From contig NZ_CP076135.1 in assembly GCF_018736105.1 (NCBI RefSeq), positions 744,001 to 808,000 on the forward strand: a stretch of 64,000 nt of DNA, read 5' to 3'. Shown here piece by piece: positions 43,591 to 51,397 of the stretch (position 1 is the stretch's first letter; each line of letters starts with the position of its first letter). This DNA comes from Bradyrhizobium sediminis (GTDB lineage: Bacteria; Pseudomonadota; Alphaproteobacteria; Rhizobiales; Xanthobacteraceae). The position numbers and the translations under genes were made by a program. Under the pieces are notes generated by a model that was not told the origin of the DNA, made no database searches, and was given only the letters and a program-made list of their open reading frames with translations.

Positions 43591-44142
43591 GAACACCTCT
43601 CGATTGTCGCCCACAGTCTTGGCGCACGAAGCGCCTTGCTTGCGTGCAAACTACACCTGAAAACGACCCGACGGGCAAATCAGCTCGCTTTCCAATTGTG
43701 GCCTGTCCAGCCCTTCGCGCAAAAATTTTCCGCTTAACACGTCGGGCAAATCACCTTTAGCAATTCGCCCGTCTCACCCGGCAAGGGGCGGATCGCGAGT
43801 CGTCACGAACGCGCGGTGGGATGCGATGGACGCGACAGCGTCGGGCGCGCAAGGGATCGCAGGGCGGATTGAACTCCGTGAGCGATCGGCCGGCGTGCGG
43901 ACGGACGGCGCTTAAAACTGTCTTCGACGAAACTGGCCGGATCGCACGAGGTCCGGCGAGAGCTTTGGCGAGACGGGCGCGGACGGCGAAGTCGTGTGGT
44001 CCTGACGCCGCGACGCTGGCGTCAAGTCTTGCGGAGATGCATCCGGCCCAACCGGGTCCGGGATGTATCGTCGATCCGCAAGGCGACGGTGGCAAAAAAG
44101 CCCGTTCACCGGGGAGAGTACGAAGTAAGCCGTAACCCATTC

Positions 44143-44243
44143 GCGCGGGGAAAGCCGGGATGATCCGGTTGAACCTGTGGTCCACTCGTGCGCTCGTTGT
44201 GCGCACGACCGCGGGTGCAATCGGCGCCCGGCTTTCCCTGCGC
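44143..44243. repeat. Long hairpin-forming noncoding element
   Basis: A 17-nt arm at 44143-44159 (ending GGGGAAAGCCGGG) is the reverse complement of 44227-44243 with a single G-U position. The 67-nt apical part contains a second hairpin (CGTGCGC/GCGCACG) and CCGGTTGAACCTGTGG. Both the length and the nesting favour a folded RNA or a mobile palindromic repeat over chance. Orientation is unknown. Confidence 0.6.
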
Positions 44244-44366
44244 CCTCTTTTCTTCAGGGAGGGTGAAGCCGCTGCAAACCTCGGGCGCATCGCGCCGCGA
44301 GAATGCGGACGCATATCCTCGAGCTGTTTGAAATACGAATCACGATGTTTCAGCGTGCATCGCTCG

Positions 44367-44380
44367 CACACACACACACA
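44367..44380. repeat. (CA)7 dinucleotide repeat
   Basis: Seven CA units, unusual in a GC-rich genome, immediately before an intergenic palindrome. Confidence 0.9.
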
Positions 44381-44384
44381 CCGC

Positions 44385-44488
44385 TGTCATCGCCCGGCTT
44401 GACCGGGCGACCCAGTATTCCAGAGACGTTTGAGATAAATCGAGAAGGCGCGGCGTACTGGATCGCCCGGTCAGGCCGGGCGACGACA
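44385..44488. repeat. Intergenic palindrome, TGTCATCGCCCGG type
   Basis: TGTCATCGCCCGGCTTGACC on the left is inverted on the right as GGTCAGGCCGGGCGACGACA (imperfect), with inner hairpin CCAGTATTCC/GGCGTACTGG. It belongs to the same class as the other intergenic elements in the window. Confidence 0.75.
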
Positions 44489-44588
44489 GTTTTGACTGTG
44501 GCGGCCGCCTTGCCAAGCCTTGGCTTCTTCCTGGGAGCGGTGGCGCTCGGCAATTATCCGGTGACGCGGCCGGCCGCGCCGAGGCAGC

Positions 44589-45374
44589 TCAATCCTTCCG
44601 GAACACGATCGACGCCATCCAGCCGGTCATGATCGCCATCAAGGCCGTCACCAGCCCGTAGACAAAACCGTTCTGGCGCGCGGTGGTGGCGACGAATTGT
44701 TCGAAACCGACCTTGACGATTTCGAACGCGGTTTCGGTCTTGGTCACCAGGGCGCCGTCGGAGAACAGCTTGATCTCGATGTCATAGGTGCCGATCGGCA
44801 CTTCGCCCGGCAGCGGAATGCCGGTGCGGAACAGCGTCGGCGTCAGGAACGTCACCGCCGAGGTCGCCTCGCGGTAGAGACCATGCTCGGAGCGCAACCG
44901 CACGAAGGCAGAACGGAACGGATCGTTCGGCACGACGTCGGCATAATCGGTGCCGACGCGCTGGGTCAGCAGCACGTTGTTGAGGCCGAGCTGCTGCCGC
45001 CGCTGGACTTCGGGCGAAGCGATGGCGTCGAACGGCCGGTTGGAGAACAGCGCCAGATAGGTCGGCACTTTCAGGAATTGCCGGTAGTCGGTGTTGATCC
45101 AGATGCCGAATTTGCGTTCCTTGCGGCGCGTCACCATGTCGGCGCGCGGTCCGGAGACGGTCACGACCAGGTCGTAACTGGTGCGGGTCGCCGGCGTGGA
45201 CGCATCCCTTTCGACCGAACCGAACAGCACCAGTTCCTCGCCGGAATAGTTCGGCGTCACGGTGACGCGGTGGTTCGAGACCGACGCGATCAGCCGTTCC
45301 GCGCGCGCCGGCGCGACATGGACCGCCGCGCTCACAACCAGCGCGAGACCAGCGAGTGAGGTGCGCGCGATCAT
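44589..45374 (-). CDS. TIGR02186-type exported membrane-anchored protein
   Basis: 261 residues: a signal peptide (RTSLAGLALVVSAAVHVAPARA), a soluble beta-rich region (RLIASVSNHRVTVTPNYSGEELVLFGSVERD) and a C-terminal membrane helix (GFVYGLVTALMAIMTGWMASIVF). It matches the Rhizobiales conserved family TIGR02186, whose function is unknown. Start ATG 45374 overlaps the stop of the TauE/SafE gene by four bases, implying joint synthesis; it is likely an accessory subunit or partner of that transporter. Confidence 0.85.
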   Translation of the reverse strand: MIARTSLAGLALVVSAAVHVAPARAERLIASVSNHRVTVTPNYSGEELVLFGSVERDASTPATRTSYDLVVTVSGPRADMVTRRKERKFGIWINTDYRQFLKVPTYLALFSNRPFDAIASPEVQRRQQLGLNNVLLTQRVGTDYADVVPNDPFRSAFVRLRSEHGLYREATSAVTFLTPTLFRTGIPLPGEVPIGTYDIEIKLFSDGALVTKTETAFEIVKVGFEQFVATTARQNGFVYGLVTALMAIMTGWMASIVFRKD

Positions 45375-46297
45375 CCGGCGCCTCCGGTTTCGCGGATGGT
45401 GAAGAGGTCGTCGGGGCGGATCGCCAGCTCGATCGCGAAGCGGATGCCGACCGCCAGAATCAGCAGGCCGAGCAGCAGCCGCAGCTGCTCGCCGCGGATC
45501 TTCTGGCCGGCGCGGGCGCCGAACTGCGCGCCGGTCACGCCGCCGACCATCAGGATCAGCGCCAGCACCGCATCGACCAGATGGTTGGTGGCCGCGTGCA
45601 GCATGGTGGCGAACACCATGGTGACCAGCGTCAGCACCATCGAGGTGCCGATCACGGTCGAGGTCGGCACCCGCAACAGATAGATCATGATCGGGATCAG
45701 GATGAAGCCGCCGCCGATGCCCATGATCGCGCCGATGAAGCCGATGATCAGCCCGACGACCACCACGGGGATCACCGACAGATAGATCTTGGAGCGCTTG
45801 AAGCGCATCTTCAGCGGCAGCCCGTGGATCCAGCCGTGGCTGCCCGGGCGGCGCGTCAGCGGCGCGACGCCGCGCCTCGTCCGCATGATCGCGCGCACCC
45901 CTTCCCAGAACATCAGGCCGCCGACCGCGGTCAGCAGGATGACGTAGGACAGCGCGATCATCAGGTCGAGCTGGCCGAGCGAGCGCAGCAGCGTGAAGGT
46001 CCAGACCCCGAGCGCGGTGCCGATGGTGCCGCCGCAGAGCAGCACCAGCGCCAGCGCCGGATCGATGGCGCGGCGCCGCCAGTAGGACAGCGCGCCCGAG
46101 AACGACGAGGCGGCGATGTGGCTGGCGACGGAGGCGACCGCGACCGCGGGGGTGATGCCGACGAAGATCAGCAGCGGCGTCATCAGAAACCCGCCGCCGA
46201 TCCCGAACATGCCGGACACGAAACCGACCGCCGCGCCCATCGCCAGGATGAGGAAGACGTTGACCGGAATGTCGGCGATCGGGAGGTAGAGCTGCAC
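45371..46297 (-). CDS. TauE/SafE-family anion exporter
   Basis: 308 residues with 8-9 helices. NVFLILAMGAAVGFVSGMFGIGGGFLMTPLLIFVGITPAVAVASV and the repeat GLIIGFIGAIMGIGGGFILIPIMIYLLRVPTSTVIGTSM are the twin DUF81/TauE signature halves (each with GIGGG). Members export sulfite, sulfoacetate or other organosulfur anions. It is the upstream gene of a two-gene operon with the TIGR02186 partner (four-base overlap). Confidence 0.92.
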   Translation of the reverse strand: MQLYLPIADIPVNVFLILAMGAAVGFVSGMFGIGGGFLMTPLLIFVGITPAVAVASVASHIAASSFSGALSYWRRRAIDPALALVLLCGGTIGTALGVWTFTLLRSLGQLDLMIALSYVILLTAVGGLMFWEGVRAIMRTRRGVAPLTRRPGSHGWIHGLPLKMRFKRSKIYLSVIPVVVVGLIIGFIGAIMGIGGGFILIPIMIYLLRVPTSTVIGTSMVLTLVTMVFATMLHAATNHLVDAVLALILMVGGVTGAQFGARAGQKIRGEQLRLLLGLLILAVGIRFAIELAIRPDDLFTIRETGGAG

Positions 46298-46490
46298 GCG
46301 CGATTTCTTCGGAATGTAGCCGTGAGGCCGGCCGATAACCGTTCACGGCATGGTTTGTTGGGAGCGCGGAGAACGACCGCGTCCCTGCATAACCGAAATC
46401 GACCGGGGGAGGGACTAAAGAATCCGCGGCAGGCCGGATTTTTTGCCGCAAGGCGCCGCGCGGATTTTCCGATGTGGTGAAAAACCGGGA

Positions 46491-49400
46491 TTAACGGGAG
46501 GCGCGCTTGGTCGAAACCGGCTTCGCCGCGGGCTTGGCGGTGGTGGCCTGCACCGGGGCAGAGTCCCATCCGCCGGCCGGGGCCGCTACATGGATGGCGT
46601 CGTCGGGCTGGGGCTCCGGCGTGAAGGTCTGGATCGCGAGCTTGGCCGCGGCCAGCGACTGGGCGTCGAGCCGCTTGGCGATATCGTCGCGCTTGCGGAC
46701 GGAATCCTCATCGCCCTGCGCCGCCGCCAGGCTGAACCATTTGAAGGATTCGGCGAGGTTCTGTTCGACCCCGATGCCGCGGGCATAGAGGATGCCGAGG
46801 TTGAACTGGCTGTCGGCGACGCCGCGGTCGGCCGCCTTGCGGAACCATTGCGACGCGTTCTTGTAGTTGGCGCCCTTGCCGCCGCCGTCGGCGTCGAGCA
46901 CGGCCAGATTGTGCATCGCCTTGGCGTTGCCGCGCTCGGCGGCCTGCATGTAATAGCGCCGCGCGATGTCGACGTCCTTCTTCACGCTGAGGCCCTTTTC
47001 GTAGAGGGTCCCGAGCCGGAAGATCGCCGGCACCACGCCGGCCTGGGCGGCGCGGTCATACCATTTCGCGGCCTCGTCGAAATTCGCCGCCACGCCTTTG
47101 CCTTCGGCGAAGCGCAGGCCGATCTCGTAGGCCGCGGTCGGATCGCCCTTCAGCGCGGCGGCGCGCAGCACCGGCCCGCCGATCGCCTCGGGCAGCCGTT
47201 CGGTCGGCGGCACCTGCACCTGCAGGAGTTTGCGGCTCGCAGTCGCGGCCGGCTGGGCCGGAATGGCGCCGGTGATATCGGCTGAAGATACCGGCGAGGC
47301 GACAGGTATCGCCGGCGCCTGCGGGATCGCGACCGAGGCCGTGCCGTCGGTGGCGCCGGGCGCGGAATTGTTGAACGACTGCCGGCCGATCGGCGTCGGC
47401 GAGGTCATCGAGGGCATGGCGGGCGCCGGCGTCGCCGGCTTGGCGCCGTCATCCGCTGGCGCCTGGAGCGAAGGCGCCGGCTCGCTCGAACTCTCCATCG
47501 CCGGCATCGGCGGGGCCGTGCCGCCGCCATCCAGCAGCGTCATCGCCATCTTGAAGGTGCCGAGCACGATGACGACCACGCTCGCGCCGACCAGCAGCGA
47601 GCGGATCTTGGCGGTGATGGTCGAAGCCTCCTTGGCCTTGTTGCCTGCGCCCTTCAGCGGGCCGCGCGCGGCGGACTTGTCGGCGGGCTGGGCGGCTGCG
47701 GCGGCCTGCGCGGCTCGCCGCGCGGCGGCAATGAAGCTGGAGGTGCTGACATGCTCGCGCGGGCCGGCAGGCGGAATTTCGCTGATCGCGCTTTCGGAAG
47801 CGGCAATGCGCTCCGACGGCGTCGCCACCCGCCCGGTCGGCCGGGTGCCGGGTTCGAGCGGATGATCGGGCGGCAGATCCGGCGCGAGCGCGGGGCGTGG
47901 CGGCTGCGCCGCATGCGGCTCGAGGATTTCGCTGATGGCGCGCGGCGCCACCGGCATGACAGGCGGCGCCGGCGGCTGCACGGCCTGGAATTCCCGCGGC
48001 GCGGTGGCGAAATGTTCCTGCGCGGCCGGATTGGGCAATTCAGGCATCGGCTGCGGCGGCATCGCCATGCGAGGTGCGGCGGCCTCGTGCGGTGCCGGCA
48101 TCTGCGGCTGCGGCGCAACCGGCTGCGCGCGGGCCGTGCGCAGGTCGCCCTCGATCATGGCCAGCCGGTCGACCACATGGCCAAGCGTGTTGTGGACGGC
48201 TTCGAGCGAATCCTGGGTATGGCGGTCGGTCTCGGACTGGCTGAAACGGATGTCCGACAGTTCGCGCTTGACCGCATCGATCAGGCCGTTGTCGACGGGC
48301 TGCGGCGCGCCGGCGTTGCGGCTGCTGTTCTCGGCCAGCGCGGCGAAGTTCGCGTGCTGGGTTTCGAGATGGCTCAGGATGTCCTGCAGCGCGTGCTCGA
48401 CCCGGCCGAGGTCGACGCTGGGGCGTTGATCGGCGGAGGCTTCGAGGCGCTCGAGCAGATAGGAGACGCGCTGTTCGAGATGGGCGAAGGCGGAGGCGTT
48501 GTCGCTGCCGACCGGCATGCGGTCGATGCGGTCGGACAAGGCCCGCAGCGCGTCCTCGAGATGTTCGGTGCTTGCGCTGACGGCCGGCCGCTCGCGGCTT
48601 TCCAGCGTCGAGGTCAGCGCGGCGATGCGCTGTTCGAGGATAGCGAAGGAATCGCTGTTGCCTTCGCTGCGCGAAAGCTGGTCGACCTTCGACGACAACA
48701 TGTGCACGTCATCGGAAAGCCGCGCCAGCGCGTCGTTGGAGGCGACGTTGGAGACGATGGCGCGAAGCGCGGCGATGGCGCCTTCGAGCTGCTGGACGGT
48801 GGAGGGGTCGTCATTGGCGCGCAGGATCAGGTCGAGCTTGGCGCCGAGATTGCGGATCGCCTCGTCATAGCCGGCCAGTTGCTCGGCCGGCGTCAGCGAG
48901 CGCAGCACTTCGCGGATTTCGCCGAGCGCGCGTTCGATGCCGGCCAGCGCCTGGCCGTCGCTGCTGCTCTGGCGGGTGTCGTCGATGCGGCGCGACAGCG
49001 AGCGGATTTCGTTCTCGATCGATTCGATCGCCCGCCGCGGCATCGCCTCGGTGATGGCGTGGCGGATTTCGGCGAGTTCGCCGCGGAACGCGGCGATCGA
49101 TTGCTCGATGCCGTCGGGCCGCTGCAGGGCTTCGATCTGGCTGGTGATCTTGAACAGATGCCGCTCGAGCGAAGAAAAATCCGGGCCGGCCGGCGCGGCC
49201 GGGGCCATCGGGGGTGCCACGGGCATCGCGGGCGCCATCGCAGGCGTGCTGGGCGGCGCGCCGCGCGGCGACAGCGGCGCGGGTGCATCGAGTTCGTTCT
49301 GGCGCGCCGCGATTTCCGCGATCGCAAAATCCATCGAGGCCGGGCTGAGCGGTGGCGAGGGGCGATAGACCTGGGCGGCTGCGCGCTCGACCATTTCGGC

Positions 49401-49802
49401 CTGGCGCTGCTTGTCCTGGATCTGGGCCTGTCGCGGCGCAGGGTTCGAGATCTGCGACAGCCGCGCGTCGAGACGCGAGATCGCGTCGTTCAACTGCCTT
49501 GCGACGGCAGGCTCGGCGCGCGGGGCCTCGCCCCGGGGCGCCTCGGGGCGCGGCCGCGAAATCTGCTCGATCTGCCGGGTGATCGAATCCAGCCGCTGAT
49601 GGATATCGTCGACGGCGCGGGTCTCGCGATAGGCTGGCTGCGGTTGATCGTGGGGGCTGCGGAAATTGGGCGGGGCGGAATCGCCGATGGTGGAATTCAG
49701 CCAGTCGTTCAACGACATGCCGGCGCGGCGCGCAGCGGCCTCGGCCCTCTCGCGGACGGATGGATCGATGCCTTCAACACTCCACGATACGCGCGAATTC
49801 AT
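46491..49802 (-). CDS. PodJ-like polarity protein with Sel1 repeats
   Basis: 1103 residues. N-terminal SWSVEGIDPSVRERAEAAARRAGMSLNDWLNSTI, then a very long coiled-coil/Pro-Ala-rich cytoplasmic region (residues about 50-700, many ISRLDARL- and LEQRIAAL-type heptads), one membrane helix near residues 732-755 (LLVGASVVVIVLGTFKMAM), a Pro/Ala linker and four to five Sel1-like repeats (AAYEIGLRFAEGKGVAANFDEAAKWYDRAA and kin) from about 885 to 1035. This order matches Rhizobiales PodJ-type localisation factors, which mark cell poles. A CtrA-like site and GANTC sites lie in its promoter region. Confidence 0.82.
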   Translation of the reverse strand: MNSRVSWSVEGIDPSVRERAEAAARRAGMSLNDWLNSTIGDSAPPNFRSPHDQPQPAYRETRAVDDIHQRLDSITRQIEQISRPRPEAPRGEAPRAEPAVARQLNDAISRLDARLSQISNPAPRQAQIQDKQRQAEMVERAAAQVYRPSPPLSPASMDFAIAEIAARQNELDAPAPLSPRGAPPSTPAMAPAMPVAPPMAPAAPAGPDFSSLERHLFKITSQIEALQRPDGIEQSIAAFRGELAEIRHAITEAMPRRAIESIENEIRSLSRRIDDTRQSSSDGQALAGIERALGEIREVLRSLTPAEQLAGYDEAIRNLGAKLDLILRANDDPSTVQQLEGAIAALRAIVSNVASNDALARLSDDVHMLSSKVDQLSRSEGNSDSFAILEQRIAALTSTLESRERPAVSASTEHLEDALRALSDRIDRMPVGSDNASAFAHLEQRVSYLLERLEASADQRPSVDLGRVEHALQDILSHLETQHANFAALAENSSRNAGAPQPVDNGLIDAVKRELSDIRFSQSETDRHTQDSLEAVHNTLGHVVDRLAMIEGDLRTARAQPVAPQPQMPAPHEAAAPRMAMPPQPMPELPNPAAQEHFATAPREFQAVQPPAPPVMPVAPRAISEILEPHAAQPPRPALAPDLPPDHPLEPGTRPTGRVATPSERIAASESAISEIPPAGPREHVSTSSFIAAARRAAQAAAAAQPADKSAARGPLKGAGNKAKEASTITAKIRSLLVGASVVVIVLGTFKMAMTLLDGGGTAPPMPAMESSSEPAPSLQAPADDGAKPATPAPAMPSMTSPTPIGRQSFNNSAPGATDGTASVAIPQAPAIPVASPVSSADITGAIPAQPAATASRKLLQVQVPPTERLPEAIGGPVLRAAALKGDPTAAYEIGLRFAEGKGVAANFDEAAKWYDRAAQAGVVPAIFRLGTLYEKGLSVKKDVDIARRYYMQAAERGNAKAMHNLAVLDADGGGKGANYKNASQWFRKAADRGVADSQFNLGILYARGIGVEQNLAESFKWFSLAAAQGDEDSVRKRDDIAKRLDAQSLAAAKLAIQTFTPEPQPDDAIHVAAPAGGWDSAPVQATTAKPAAKPVSTKRASR

Positions 49803-49927
49803 GCTCTCGTCCGGTTCCGACTCCGGCGCGATACCTGCGCCTTCAGCCTCCCCGCGCGTCCCGAAAGAGAGTCAATCGAATTTCGCGCAGGTCGTCTGCC
49901 TCAGAACTCGACTTTTTCGCGTTACGG

Positions 49928-49942
49928 TAAATAACGGGTTAA
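49928..49942 (-). promoter_or_regulatory. Candidate CtrA-binding site upstream of the PodJ-like gene
   Basis: Minus-strand TTAA-N7-TTTA, one base off the CtrA consensus TTAA-N7-TTAA, about 130 bp before the start codon. GANTC sites (possible CcrM targets) occur at 49868-49872 and near 49816. Cell-cycle control is plausible because podJ genes elsewhere are cell-cycle regulated. Confidence 0.45.
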
Positions 49943-50075
49943 GGAATGAGCCGGCCGGTCCGGAAAGTTGGCGGGCCGGTGAAATAGACCGGGCCGCGAG
50001 CCGCCGAGGCCGCCCGAGGCTGGAACCCTGACGACGATCCGACCGGGCGGCGGCGCAGCCGTCAGGACGCGACGA

Positions 50076-50663
50076 TCATCCCTTGATGCCGCGCCGGCTG
50101 CCGCCGATCGGCGTGATGCCCGGCTTCGCGCTCGCTGCCGGCAGGGTATCGAGCGCCTCTTCGCACCACTCCGCCACGGCGCGCTCGTAGCGAACGCCCA
50201 TGCGAAGTCCGAGCAGCTTGCCGACATCTCCCGGCGGGGCGGTGCCGTCGGGGAAGCGCTTGTTAAGGATGCGCTCGTAGCGAGCAAAACGGTCGCGGTG
50301 GTATTCCAGCCGCGCCATCAGGTCGGTGCGCAGCGGCTCGATGTCGACGCTGTCGAGCGCGTAGAGCCGCACCAACAGATCGTCCTTGATCGAAGCCGGA
50401 CTGCTCGGCCGCGCCCCCCAGTGCCGCAGCGCGGCCCGGCCTTCGGGCGTCAGGGTGTAGACGAGCTTGTTGGGCTTGCCGGACTGCACGACCTCGCGGC
50501 CCTGGATGTGGCCGCGGTCGCGCAGCTTGGTGAGCTCGCGGTAGATCTGCTGGTGGTTGGCTTTCCAGAAGAAACCGAGGGAATTGTCGAAGGTCTTGGC
50601 GAGCTCGTAGCCCGTCATCGGATGTTCCGTGAGGCATGCAAGGATTGCGTCGCCGAGTGCCAC
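50076..50663 (-). CDS. PadR-family transcriptional regulator
   Basis: 195 residues. The winged-helix domain LGDAILACLTEHPMTGYELAKTFDNSLGFFWKANHQQIYRELTKLRDRGHIQGREVVQSGKPNKLVYTLTPEGRAAL is classic PadR, followed by the C-terminal dimerisation helices (DDLLVRLYALDSVDIEPLRTDLMARLEYHRDRFARYERI). I choose GTG 50663 where similarity begins. It is divergent from an NTF2-like gene that precedes beta-oxidation genes, and a long palindrome with overlapping promoters lies between them, suggesting autoregulation and control of the neighbours. Confidence 0.92.
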   Translation of the reverse strand: MALGDAILACLTEHPMTGYELAKTFDNSLGFFWKANHQQIYRELTKLRDRGHIQGREVVQSGKPNKLVYTLTPEGRAALRHWGARPSSPASIKDDLLVRLYALDSVDIEPLRTDLMARLEYHRDRFARYERILNKRFPDGTAPPGDVGKLLGLRMGVRYERAVAEWCEEALDTLPAASAKPGITPIGGSRRGIKG

Positions 50664-50697
50664 TACGCCAACCCTCCGTCCCTGACCGTCTGCAGAT

Positions 50698-50732
50698 GTT
50701 GACAATATGCATAAAGGTGCATATGCGTCAAC
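50698..50732. promoter_or_regulatory. Palindromic PadR operator with overlapping divergent promoters
   Basis: Inner arms ATATGC-N8-GCATAT (50705-50724) are nested in outer arms GTTGAC/GTCAAC (50698-50703, 50727-50732). The outer arms supply -35-like TTGAC elements for both directions: minus TTGACG-N18-TATTGT for padR and a weaker plus TTGACA-N17-TATGCG. This is the expected layout for a repressor acting on both genes. Confidence 0.65.
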
Positions 50733-50863
50733 GCGCATAAGGACTGATTTCGGCGAAGATCCGCCGGATCGGATCGGTGCCCTGCCGGTCGCAGAACCGG
50801 TGGAGCGCATCCAGGTCGAGTCCTTCCGCGATTGCTGCGCCTTTCACCAACAGGGGACGTCCG

Positions 50864-51250
50864 ATGAGCATGATCGGCCTCGACAAGTGGTACGGCTACA
50901 TGAAGTCCCACGACCGCGCGGCGCTGTTGGACCTGCTCCACCCCGATGCGGTGTTCGAGAGCCCCGTCGTGCATACGCCACAGCGCGGGCGCGACATCAC
51001 CTTCAAATATCTGTCGGGCGCGGAAAAGGTGCTGGGCGGCCCAGGCTTCAAATATGTCGGCGAATGGCGCAGCGCCAACGGCGCGGTCCTCGAATTCGAA
51101 AAAGAGATCGAGGGCATCAGGATCAACGGCGTCGATATCATCACCTTTGCCGACGACGGCCGGATCACCCATTTCAAGGTGATGGTGCGCCCGCTCAAGG
51201 CGGTCAACCTGCTGCACCGTCTGATGGGGGAGCAACTGGCGAGCCAGTGA
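50864..51250 (+). CDS. NTF2-like family protein
   Basis: 128 residues. LDKWYGYMKSHDRAALLDLLHPDAVFESPVVHTPQRGRDITFKYL is a SnoaL-like/NTF2 fold start and GVDIITFADDGRITHFKVMVRPLKAVNLLHRLMGEQL its end. Function unknown; proteins of this kind often accompany lipid or steroid metabolism. ATG 50864 follows GGGGACGTCCG. It is divergent from PadR and 147 bp upstream of the acyl-CoA dehydrogenase, with which it may be co-regulated. Confidence 0.88.
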   Translation: MSMIGLDKWYGYMKSHDRAALLDLLHPDAVFESPVVHTPQRGRDITFKYLSGAEKVLGGPGFKYVGEWRSANGAVLEFEKEIEGIRINGVDIITFADDGRITHFKVMVRPLKAVNLLHRLMGEQLASQ

Positions 51251-51397
51251 TCCGAGCGTCGCAACGTCGCAACTGCTGCCCTGATAGATGCTCCCTATGA
51301 CCTTCGGAACCGGGTAAGGTTCTTTCTGCAACTCAACGATTGCTGCCCTGCACGAACTCCCTTAAACGGAGCCCGCCAGCCAGCCTGGAGAACGCGA

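Larger units (their letters stand above)
43591..44588. other. About 1 kb without a convincing gene
   Basis: No reading frame here has a family signature or a supported start. The stretch holds a structured segment (44143-44243), a (CA)7 microsatellite (44367-44380) and an intergenic palindrome (44385-44488). The left part, up to about 44100, shows only GC-rich sequence with short hairpins. The phrase GTTCACCGGGGAGAGTACGAAG near 44104 is like a repeat I associate with Bradyrhizobium genomes; that is from memory only. Confidence 0.6.

Noticed and set aside
44160..44632. Small plus-strand open frames in the 44-kb gap
   Set aside because: They cross the structured hairpin and the palindrome, lack ribosome-binding sites and have no recognisable features.
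47751..49934. 727-codon open frame on the plus strand opposite the PodJ-like gene
   Set aside because: Low-complexity Arg/Gly-rich translation, antisense to a well-supported gene; no start signal of quality.
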